DNA of 5,511 bases. Source: Candidatus Shapirobacteria bacterium CG06_land_8_20_14_3_00_40_12. Lineage in GTDB: Bacteria; Patescibacteriota; Microgenomatia; UBA12405. The position numbers were made by a program, and so were the translations under genes. Shown piece by piece: positions 1-5,105 of this stretch. The stretch lies in contig PEWA01000002.1 in the NCBI GenBank assembly GCA_002780135.1, forward strand, positions 2,405 through 7,915, in the 5' to 3' direction. Within the stretch, counting starts at the first letter, position 1; every line of letters starts with the position of its first letter. The notes beneath the pieces were generated by a model. The model saw nothing but the letters and a program-made list of their open reading frames with translations. It searched no databases and was not told where the DNA came from.

Positions 1-1633
1 CGATAATGAAAAGACCGCCGAGACGGACAACCTCATCATGCTCTTTTTGCCAATCTTTGGGACTTTGTTTATCAGATGGACCTCCTAAAATAATGTCGAC
101 TCCTCGACCGGCCATGTTGGTAGCGACGGTGACGGCTTTTAATTTGCCGGCGCGGGCAATGATTTCGGCTTCGGAGCGGTGATTTTTGGCATTTAACATT
201 TGAAAGGGGATGCCCTTGTTTTTGAGCATCGAGGCGACAATTTCGTTTTTGGCAATGGAGGTGGTGCCAATCAGTACCGGCTGACCTTTGGCGTATAATT
301 CGGCCACTTTGGCAGCGATGGCGGCGTATTTAGCCCGCTGATTTTTGAAAATTAAATCCTCGGAATCGATTCTGATTAGATTTTGATTGGTGGGAATAGC
401 AACGACTTCGAGCTTATAAATTTTTCTGAATTCTTCGGCCTCGGTGGCGGCGGTACCGGTCATGCCGGATAATTTTTTATAAAGCCGGAAATAATTTTGA
501 AAAGTAATGGTGGCCCAAGTTTGGGATTCCTGCTGGACCTTGACGTCTTCTTTGGCCTCAACCGCCTGATGAAGGCCGTCAGACCAGCGGCGGCCCTGCA
601 TTAAACGGCCGGTAAATTCATCAACAATAATAATCTCACCGTCTTTGATAACATAATCCTTGTCTTTATGAAAAAGAGTCTCCGCCTTGATGGCATTTTC
701 AATATAATGAATGGTTTCAAAAGATTCCTCATAAAGATTGCCAATATTTAGGATCTTTTCCACCCGACGGATGCCGAATTCGGAGAGGGTGGCGCTTTTA
801 GATTTTTCATCAACCACATAATCGGTGGGTTGGAGTTGAGCGGCGATCTTGGCAAATTGATAGTATTTGTCGACGGGCTGGGAGTTTGGCGAGGAAATGA
901 TGAGAGGGGTGCGGGCTTCGTCGATCAGAACAAAGTCAACTTCATCGACGATAGCGAAATTAAATTCGGAACGCTGGACTTTTTGATCAAAGTTTTTGAC
1001 CATGTGGTCGCGGAGGTAATCAAAACCGAATTCGTTGTTGGTACCATAAGTAACATCGGCGCGGTAAGCTTCCTGGCGGGTGATGGGGCGAAGGTGGGCT
1101 AAACGGTCGTCAACGGTTTCCGAGGCATCGGTATATTCAGGATCGAGGATAAAGGATTCTTCGTGGACAATGGCCGAGGTGGAGACACCTAAAAGATTGA
1201 GAGCCTGGGGATACCAGCCGGTGCCGACGCGGGTAAGATAGTCGTTGGGGGTGATAATGTGAACCCCAAGGCCGGTAAGCGCATTGAGGTAAGCGGGAAA
1301 GATAACCGAGTGGGTTTTACCTTCGCCGGTACGCTGCTGCGCAATCGCACCCTGATGGAGGGCAATAGCCGCCATTAATTGGACATCGAAAGCCCGTTGA
1401 TGGATAGTCCGCCCAATGGCTTCGCGGACAACCGCATAGGCTTCGGGCAGAAGTTCGTCGAGAGTCTCGCTCTTGGATAGGCGTTTTTTGAATTCGTCGG
1501 TTTTGGCCTTTAAATTCTTATCAGTTAACTTTTTAGTTTTGACCTCAAGAGCGTTAATTTTGTCAACTATAGGTTGATAAGTTTTGAGCCGTCGGGCATT
1601 TTCGTCAAAAAATTTGGAGATAAATTTAAACAC
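1..1633 (-). CDS. secA: Preprotein translocase ATPase SecA (3' end outside window)
   Basis: SecA is the cytoplasmic motor ATPase that pushes unfolded preproteins through the SecYEG channel. The N-terminal 544 residues are visible; family members usually have 800-900 or more, so the rest of the second nucleotide-binding domain and the C-terminal scaffold and wing domains lie beyond base 1. Seen in order: the N-terminus MFKFISKFFDENARRL; Walker A RTGEGKT at residues 101-107; YGTNNEFGFDYLRD before the preprotein cross-linking domain; Walker B DEVD at 230-233 followed by LIDEARTPLI; the EFTGRLM linker near 340; SGMTGTA near 390; and NMAGRGVD at 506-513, where the usual Thr is Val. The GTG start is forced: no ATG, GTG or TTG occurs between it and the upstream in-frame TAG. 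There is no Shine-Dalgarno sequence, and a perfect TATAAT ends 6 nt before the start. SecA has an extra segment around residues 158-180. The serS terminator lies upstream, so secA is probably its own unit. Identity is secure. Confidence 0.97.
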   Translation of the reverse strand, partial: MFKFISKFFDENARRLKTYQPIVDKINALEVKTKKLTDKNLKAKTDEFKKRLSKSETLDELLPEAYAVVREAIGRTIHQRAFDVQLMAAIALHQGAIAQQRTGEGKTHSVIFPAYLNALTGLGVHIITPNDYLTRVGTGWYPQALNLLGVSTSAIVHEESFILDPEYTDASETVDDRLAHLRPITRQEAYRADVTYGTNNEFGFDYLRDHMVKNFDQKVQRSEFNFAIVDEVDFVLIDEARTPLIISSPNSQPVDKYYQFAKIAAQLQPTDYVVDEKSKSATLSEFGIRRVEKILNIGNLYEESFETIHYIENAIKAETLFHKDKDYVIKDGEIIIVDEFTGRLMQGRRWSDGLHQAVEAKEDVKVQQESQTWATITFQNYFRLYKKLSGMTGTAATEAEEFRKIYKLEVVAIPTNQNLIRIDSEDLIFKNQRAKYAAIAAKVAELYAKGQPVLIGTTSIAKNEIVASMLKNKGIPFQMLNAKNHRSEAEIIARAGKLKAVTVATNMAGRGVDIILGGPSDKQSPKDWQKEHDEVVRLGGLFII

Positions 1634-1639
1634 AGGGTA

Positions 1640-1645
1640 ATTATA
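1640..1645 (-). promoter_or_regulatory. secA -10 box, leaderless-type spacing
   Basis: A perfect TATAAT on the minus strand is followed by 6 nt (TACCCT) and then the GTG start of secA. Transcription would begin at or next to the start codon, giving a leaderless mRNA. No convincing -35 hexamer is seen at 16-18 bp spacing; that stretch is occupied by the serS terminator arm. The inference rests on spacing and on the same arrangement at three other genes in the window. Confidence 0.6.
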
Positions 1646-1649
1646 GCGT

Positions 1650-1704
1650 AAAAAAGACTAATCCCGTCCCGATAGACTGGTGAAACCAGTTATCGGGACG
1701 AGAT
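1650..1704 (-). terminator. Rho-independent terminator after serS
   Basis: An inverted repeat pairs 1665-1681 (CGTCCCGATA, a bulged G, ACTGGT) with 1685-1700 (ACCAGT, TATCGGGACG) across a GAA loop. That is 16 bp with one bulge, and three more outer pairs follow after a mismatch. On the minus strand the stem is followed by TAGTC and six T (1655-1650). It begins 11 bases past the serS stop, so it most likely ends the serB-serS transcript and insulates secA. The T-run is offset by about 5 nt from the core stem, or 1 nt less the outer pairs, so efficiency is uncertain. Confidence 0.8.
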
Positions 1705-1715
1705 AGATGGCTCCT

Positions 1716-2981
1716 CTAGCGATGTGATTTGATTACCGAAAAATCGGTTAAGGATCGGAGGCAATCGGGAATAGTAATGGATCCGTCTTTGGTTTGGAAG
1801 TTTTCAATAATTGCCAGCATGGCCCGGTCAGAAACAGCGGTGGAATTGAGAATATGGACAAATTCATTTTTGCCGTTAATTTTGACTTTAGTATTTAAAC
1901 GTCGGGCCTGATAATCGGCACAATTACTGCAGGAGCCGGTTTCTTTATAGGCATCTAAACCCGGAAACCAGCAGTTGATGTCGTACATCCGGCGGTTGGG
2001 TTGGGGCAGATCACCGGTACAACAATTGAGAACCTGATAATGAAGGCCAAAGTCGGATAATATTTCTTCTTCAACCGAGAGCATTTCCAGCTGCATGGCA
2101 TCGGAAATTTTTAAATCGGGTAAGGTAAAAACATTCATTTCAACTTTGTTAAAGTGGTGAACCCGAAGCATGCCTTTCATATCTTTGCCATAGGTGCCGG
2201 ATTCGCGGCGGAAACAGGGCGAGAAATTGACGTATTTTAGGGGAAAGACCGACTCAGGTAAAATTTCATTTTGATGATAGGGGACTACCGAATGTTCGGA
2301 AGAGCTGATAAAAACCAGATTGTCGTCGGGGATGGAATAATAAGCTCCCATTAAATTTTTATTGCTGGTATAGCCACAACCCCATTCGGTTTGGGATTTG
2401 ACCATCAGAGGCGGCAACATGGTCTGGAAACCTTTAGCGGTGATTTTCTTGATGGCGTAAAACATAATGGCCATTTCCAAAATAGCGCCTTCATTTTGGT
2501 AGTAGCCAAAGCGGGCGCCGGAAAGTTCTCCGGCTTTGTTTTTGTCAATAATATTAAGTTTTAGTCCGAGATCCTGATGATCAAGAGGAGTAAAGTCGAA
2601 CTTTGGTTTGGTACCGACGGTTTTGATAACCACATTACCGGTTTCGTCCTTACCAACGGGGACATCGGCGGCGGGAGTGTTGGGAATTTCTTCTAAAATT
2701 AAATTAAGTTCGGATTCAGCGGCTTTTAATTTTTCTTCGAGACCTTTTAATTTAGTTTTGATTTCTTTTCCTTGGGTAATTTGCTCAGGGGTGGGTTGGC
2801 CTTTGACTGATTTGGAAATAAGATTTTGGTTAGCCCGAAGCCCTTCGACTGACTTTAACAGAGTCCGATAATCGGTGTCAAATTTAATAGCGTCGTCGAG
2901 CAATTTTACCGGTTTGTTGCGGTTAATTAGAGATTTTCGGAAGGTGTCTGGGTTTTTCCGAAAAAGATTTATATCAATCAT
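1716..2981 (-). CDS. serS: Seryl-tRNA synthetase
   Basis: SerRS is a class II aminoacyl-tRNA synthetase that charges tRNA-Ser with L-serine using ATP, in the cytoplasm as a homodimer. At 421 residues it has normal length. Residues about 25-105 form the charged helical N-terminal arm, a coiled coil that grips the long variable arm of tRNA-Ser. The catalytic domain shows motif 1 around 165-195 (GFQTMLPPLMV), motif 2 at 256-282 (CFRRESGTYGKDMKG, then VHHFNKVEM), the TGD...YDINCWFPG block at 322-341, GSCSNCADYQARR at 349-361, and motif 3 around R386 (RAMLAIIENFQ). The serine-binding TxE motif is here SSE at 227-229, a conservative change. ATG is supported by a strong AAAGGAG 4 nt upstream. The gene follows serB after a 14 bp gap and shares its T-box leader, so its expression should respond to tRNA-Ser charging. 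It ends at TAG before a terminator. Confidence 0.97.
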   Translation of the reverse strand: MIDINLFRKNPDTFRKSLINRNKPVKLLDDAIKFDTDYRTLLKSVEGLRANQNLISKSVKGQPTPEQITQGKEIKTKLKGLEEKLKAAESELNLILEEIPNTPAADVPVGKDETGNVVIKTVGTKPKFDFTPLDHQDLGLKLNIIDKNKAGELSGARFGYYQNEGAILEMAIMFYAIKKITAKGFQTMLPPLMVKSQTEWGCGYTSNKNLMGAYYSIPDDNLVFISSSEHSVVPYHQNEILPESVFPLKYVNFSPCFRRESGTYGKDMKGMLRVHHFNKVEMNVFTLPDLKISDAMQLEMLSVEEEILSDFGLHYQVLNCCTGDLPQPNRRMYDINCWFPGLDAYKETGSCSNCADYQARRLNTKVKINGKNEFVHILNSTAVSDRAMLAIIENFQTKDGSITIPDCLRSLTDFSVIKSHR

Positions 2982-2985
2982 TATT

Positions 2986-2992
2986 CTCCTTT
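2986..2992 (-). promoter_or_regulatory. serS Shine-Dalgarno sequence
   Basis: AAAGGAG lies 4 nt before the serS ATG, inside the short serB-serS gap. It is the only strong ribosome binding site in the window and belongs to the only clearly operon-internal gene, in contrast to the genes that directly follow promoters. Confidence 0.8.
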
Positions 2993-2995
2993 ATT

Positions 2996-3673
2996 TTAAC
3001 AGATAAAATTAGGTAGTTTAGTGAGTGCTACGATTGGCATAAGACTGGCAATATTTATATATATATCAGCCTGCTCCCGAACTAACGGACGACAAACAAT
3101 CCCCCCAAATCCGATAAAAATATCAACTGCGTCTTTAGCCTCCAGGTCCGTGGCCCCATCACCAATCAACATTGAACGACTGTTTTGGGTTAATTTTTTT
3201 ATTATCTTCCCCTTGCCACCATTTTGGGTTAGCGGATTCTGAGTATCAACACCGATATATATTCCTTTTGAATTGAAATTCAGGTCTATGGCAAAAACAT
3301 GTTTGGTATCAATACCAAGCCATCGCGCCAATATTTCAACCGCCGGCCGATATCCACCAGTAATAATATAGACTTCGATCTGTTGTTGGTGTAAAAGGCT
3401 AATTGATTTTTTGGCATCCGGAAGACAATTTTGAATATATTTCTGGCCGAGTTTTAATAGATCGTCAAGGGTGGGTTTAATAATATCGAGTCTTTGTTTA
3501 AGAATCGATTCAAATGGAAGATGACCATTCATGGCCTCTTGGGTTAGTTGTTTAACGATATTGCCGACTCCTTTATGTTCAGCCAACCAATCAACACCCT
3601 CAATGGCAGTTAGTGTGCTGTCACAGTCAAAAAAGACTTTTTTATACGTAGTTTGATAAATATTAGTGGTCAT
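2996..3673 (-). CDS. serB: Phosphoserine phosphatase (HAD family)
   Basis: It is predicted to hydrolyse O-phospho-L-serine to L-serine, the last step of the phosphorylated serine pathway, in the cytoplasm. The 225-residue protein has all four HAD motifs: motif I DCDST at 16-20 with nucleophile D16 and acid D18; E25 in the position of the substrate-recognising Glu of phosphoserine phosphatases; motif II ITGG at 104-107; motif III Lys in GGKGK at 152-156; and motif IV GDGATDLEA at 171-179 for Mg2+. The helical cap (AMNGHLPFE, RLDIIKP) resembles the plant/eukaryotic type of phosphatase more than the E. coli SerB type. The frame stays open upstream to an ATG at 3805, but that would overlap the T-box and its terminator, so the ATG at 3673 is chosen, 11 nt after the T-run. 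No clear Shine-Dalgarno precedes it. It is first in the serB-serS unit. Another small HAD phosphatase is possible, but the serine context supports SerB. Confidence 0.88.
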   Translation of the reverse strand: MTTNIYQTTYKKVFFDCDSTLTAIEGVDWLAEHKGVGNIVKQLTQEAMNGHLPFESILKQRLDIIKPTLDDLLKLGQKYIQNCLPDAKKSISLLHQQQIEVYIITGGYRPAVEILARWLGIDTKHVFAIDLNFNSKGIYIGVDTQNPLTQNGGKGKIIKKLTQNSRSMLIGDGATDLEAKDAVDIFIGFGGIVCRPLVREQADIYINIASLMPIVALTKLPNFIC

Positions 3674-3684
3674 ATTTTTAAACC

Positions 3685-3733
3685 AAAAAACCCTCACCCT
3701 TGGAGTCTTAAATTGACTCTCAAGGGCGAGGGT
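3685..3733 (-). terminator. T-box attenuator terminator before serB
   Basis: The 5' arm (3733-3715, ACCCTCGCCCTTG then AGAGTC) pairs with the 3' arm (GACTCC then AAGGGTGAGGGT) across the loop AATTTAA. It makes about 18 bp with one G-U pair and one bulged A, followed by six T at 3690-3685. It shares bases 3721-3733 with the antiterminator. It should stop transcription when tRNA is charged. Confidence 0.92.
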
Positions 3734-3751
3734 TCTCGCGATGCCACCTTG
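3721..3751 (-). promoter_or_regulatory. T-box antiterminator with acceptor-binding bulge
   Basis: Helix A1 pairs CAAGG (3751-3747) with CCTTG (3725-3721). A 7-nt bulge TGGCATC (3746-3740) comes next, then helix A2 GCGAG/CTCGC (3739-3735 with 3730-3726) capped by AACC. This is the standard T-box antiterminator layout with a 7-nt bulge starting UGGN. The 3' strands of A1 and A2 are also the 5' arm of the terminator, so the two structures exclude each other. Confidence 0.9.
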
Positions 3752-3930
3752 TTTTATTCGAATGTTGCCACTCGAATCTTGGTTGATGCTCCGGCTTTCC
3801 GACACATCTTCTATTCTGTAACGGGAACTCCCGGATTGACTTAATCAATTATGAAACTGTTTTCGTCAGTCGGCTTTACCGAGGGAAAGTTCGGTATATA
3901 ACGCTTTTTCAATTTGTTAAATACAAAAGT

Positions 3931-3959
3931 ATTTTAATAGATAATCAGCCAAATTGCAA
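3931..3959 (-). promoter_or_regulatory. Promoter of the T-box serB-serS unit
   Basis: TTGCAA (3959-3954, 4 of 6 matches to TTGACA), a 17 bp spacer and TAAAAT (3936-3931, 5 of 6 matches to TATAAT) lie on the minus strand. The start would be near 3924, giving a leader length typical for T-boxes. It begins 11 bases after the stop codon of the HD-domain gene, with no terminator between, so read-through from that gene is also possible. Confidence 0.6.
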
Positions 3960-3970
3960 ATATAGTTTGT

Positions 3971-4564
3971 CTACAAGCCGATGTCTGCGGAGATTCCTTG
4001 CATTGAGGTTAAACAAATTTCTATGAATTTCTCGATAGGAAGGTTGAGACCGTTTGAGTCGGCACATTGAGCTACTTCAGAGCGTCTGGTACCGGCGGCA
4101 AATTTGGGTTCCCGAAGAAATCGCTTGACCACTGAGGAAACCTTAACATCGGCTAATTTGCGACTAGGATAAACAAAAGCTACCGCCATGATTAGGCCGG
4201 TAAGAGAATCAGCACAAAAGATGGCCCATTTGGCTTTGGAGTCGTAGATATTTTTTTGCCGACCGTCATGAGCCAGAATAATTTGATGGATAACCGGACT
4301 GACTTCTAAGCCATATTTGGCTAGAACTTCTTTGGTTTTGAGAGGATGTGATTCTTTGGTGTCGCCGGCAAAATCAATGTCGTGTACAAGTCCCGCTAGT
4401 GTCCAATCGTCACGGGGGGGTTCACCCGGTAATAGTTGATTTTGGGATTGAAAATAGTCATAAATTCCCCCCATGCAAGCTTCCAGAGCTAGAGAGTGAT
4501 TAAAAATGTTGGGTTCAAGGTTGGATTTAACAGCCTCTAAATACTTTTGACGGTCGGGAAACAT
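3971..4564 (-). CDS. HD-domain metal-dependent phosphohydrolase
   Basis: This 197-residue cytoplasmic protein belongs to the HD superfamily of metal-dependent phosphohydrolases. H23 (NHSLALEA), H61-D62 (LAGLVHDIDF), H99 (AHD) and D119 (CADSLTGLI) form the expected metal-binding series. The rest (RKLADVKVSSVVKRF, FAAGTRR) matches, from memory, a conserved small family usually annotated only as HDIG or HD-domain protein; substrates are unknown. It appears complete. There are no signal peptide or membrane segments. The ATG start at 4564 has no Shine-Dalgarno sequence but is preceded by TGC-TAATAT ending exactly 6 nt before it, suggesting a leaderless transcript. It is divergent from the EF-like gene with only 38 bp between starts. 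Its stop lies just before the T-box promoter. A role in nucleotide turnover is possible but not shown. Confidence 0.88.
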   Translation of the reverse strand: MFPDRQKYLEAVKSNLEPNIFNHSLALEACMGGIYDYFQSQNQLLPGEPPRDDWTLAGLVHDIDFAGDTKESHPLKTKEVLAKYGLEVSPVIHQIILAHDGRQKNIYDSKAKWAIFCADSLTGLIMAVAFVYPSRKLADVKVSSVVKRFLREPKFAAGTRRSEVAQCADSNGLNLPIEKFIEICLTSMQGISADIGL

Positions 4565-4567
4565 GTG

Positions 4568-4596
4568 TTAATATTAGCATGTTAGAGGTTTAAAAT
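4568..4596 (+). promoter_or_regulatory. Promoter of the EF-Tu-like gene
   Basis: TTAATA (4568-4573, 4 of 6 matches to TTGACA), a 17 bp spacer and TAAAAT (4591-4596) end 6 nt before the ATG at 4603. The short AGGA at 4597-4600 could act as a weak Shine-Dalgarno, but it would lie upstream of the transcript start if transcription begins at the usual distance. The promoter is interleaved with the divergent HD-gene promoter. Confidence 0.55.
4571..4579 (-). promoter_or_regulatory. Extended -10 promoter of the HD-domain gene
   Basis: TGC-TAATAT on the minus strand is an extended -10 type element (TGn plus hexamer). TAACAC, 6 nt, separates it from the ATG at 4564, so the transcript would start at or beside the ATG. 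No clear -35 is visible. The hexamer overlaps the proposed -35 of the opposite promoter. Confidence 0.5.
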
Positions 4597-4602
4597 AGGA
4601 AA

Positions 4603-4860
4603 ATGACATATCAAAAAGTGGGCAAGGTCGTTCACTACTTTGACAAAATTTTAGTGGCAGTAGTTGAGGCCACTGACGGGGAAATAAAAGTCGGCGACAT
4701 GGTCCGAATCGGGGAAGAAGGAGCCGGAGTAGAACAGAAAGTAGAATCGATGCAGGTGGAACATGCTCAAGTGGATGGAGTAGCTAAGGGAAAAGAGGCA
4801 GCTCTGAAAGTAACGGCGGCAGTCAAAACCGGCGATGTGGTCTACAAAGCTAGCGAATAA
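4603..4860 (+). CDS. EF-Tu domain-2-like small protein
   Basis: This 85-residue cytoplasmic protein consists of a single beta-barrel resembling domain 2 of translation GTPases such as EF-Tu. The visible signature is VGKVVHYFDKILVAVVEA (5-23), KVGDMVRIG (29-37), QKVESMQVEHAQV (45-57) and a closing LKVTAAVKTGDVVYK (68-82). No GTPase domain is present, so it is not itself an elongation factor. Similar stand-alone proteins are known in archaea and many uncultured bacteria under names such as 'translation elongation factor-like protein', with no settled function. The length fits such proteins. The ATG is chosen because the -10 TAAAAT lies 6 nt upstream and the domain starts at once. The 72-residue gene follows in the same direction after 26 bp but has its own promoter-like element. 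Confidence 0.88.
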   Translation: MTYQKVGKVVHYFDKILVAVVEATDGEIKVGDMVRIGEEGAGVEQKVESMQVEHAQVDGVAKGKEAALKVTAAVKTGDVVYKASE

Positions 4861-4871
4861 AACGCACTTTG

Positions 4872-4880
4872 TGGTAAAAT
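4872..4880 (+). promoter_or_regulatory. Extended -10 promoter of the 72-residue gene
   Basis: TGG-TAAAAT (4872-4880) is followed by CCACAC, 6 nt, and then ATG at 4887. It has the same spacing as the promoters of secA, the HD gene and the EF-like gene. The hexamer sits at the centre of a palindrome, TGTGG-TAAAAT-CCACA (4870-4885). No good -35 is seen in the end of the EF-like gene. Confidence 0.5.
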
Positions 4881-4886
4881 CCACAC

Positions 4887-5105
4887 ATGGGTCAGTTAGA
4901 CGTTTGTAGGTTACTGGCAGCAGCTGTTGTTGACAGAAAGGTTGAGTCGTTTGTTGTTGGAGGTAACCTAGAGGCGGCAGTGAAAAGAGCACAAAGTCCA
5001 GGTTTGGGATCAATTAGAATTAATTTATTACCAGAGGAAAGATTATTGCTGTCAATACCCGCCGATAGTTTAAGGGATATTGCGCTTCGCTTTATTCCCG
5101 ATTAA
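4887..5105 (+). CDS. Hypothetical protein, 72 residues
   Basis: I do not recognise this protein. It starts MGQLDVCRLLAAAVVDRKVESF and ends RDIALRFIPD; it is mixed alpha/beta in character with balanced charge, and has no signal peptide, membrane span, metal motif or Cys pair. Support for being real comes from the -10-like TAAAAT 6 nt before the ATG, the same arrangement as its neighbours, and from protein-like composition. No convincing gene occupies the opposite strand. No Shine-Dalgarno sequence is present. Its last 14 bases overlap the 3' end of the convergent tRNA-binding-domain gene. It may be co-transcribed with the EF-like gene 26 bp upstream. Confidence 0.6.
   Translation: MGQLDVCRLLAAAVVDRKVESFVVGGNLEAAVKRAQSPGLGSIRINLLPEERLLLSIPADSLRDIALRFIPD

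Larger units (their letters stand above)
3685..3924 (-). promoter_or_regulatory. T-box riboswitch leader, probably serine-specific
   Basis: This is a non-coding leader of about 240 nt before serB-serS. It contains the T-box core AAGGTGGCATCGCGAG followed by mutually exclusive antiterminator and terminator stems. T-boxes bind uncharged tRNA: the codon-like specifier in Stem I pairs with the anticodon and UGGN pairs with the free acceptor end. Here UGGC would pair with GCCA, meaning discriminator G, as in tRNA-Ser. Upstream helices seen are TACCGA/TCGGTA (3896-3877); GCCGAC/GTCGG (3874-3869 with 3803-3799), which could form the specifier helix; an alternative GATG..TCGG AAAG CCGG..CATC hairpin (3808-3785); and ATTCGA/TCGAAT (3777-3756), probably Stem III. 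The best specifier candidate is AGC (Ser) at 3796-3794, directly after GGAA. The usual Stem I distal loop and AG bulge could not be recognised, so the Stem I fold is unresolved. The 5' end is estimated from the promoter. Confidence 0.88.

Noticed and set aside
830..1102. 90-codon open frame on the plus strand
   Set aside because: It is antisense to conserved SecA motifs and has no independent support.
2608..2871. 87-codon open frame on the plus strand
   Set aside because: It is antisense to the SerRS N-terminal arm, with no promoter or ribosome binding site.
3674..3805. In-frame upstream extension of the serB reading frame (44 more residues from an ATG at 3805)
   Set aside because: It would translate through the T-box core, antiterminator and terminator; the HAD domain starts properly from the ATG at 3673.
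4651..5013. 120-codon open frame on the minus strand
   Set aside because: It runs antisense through the EF-like and 72-residue genes, has a Cys/Phe/Tyr-rich unlikely composition, and shows no domain.
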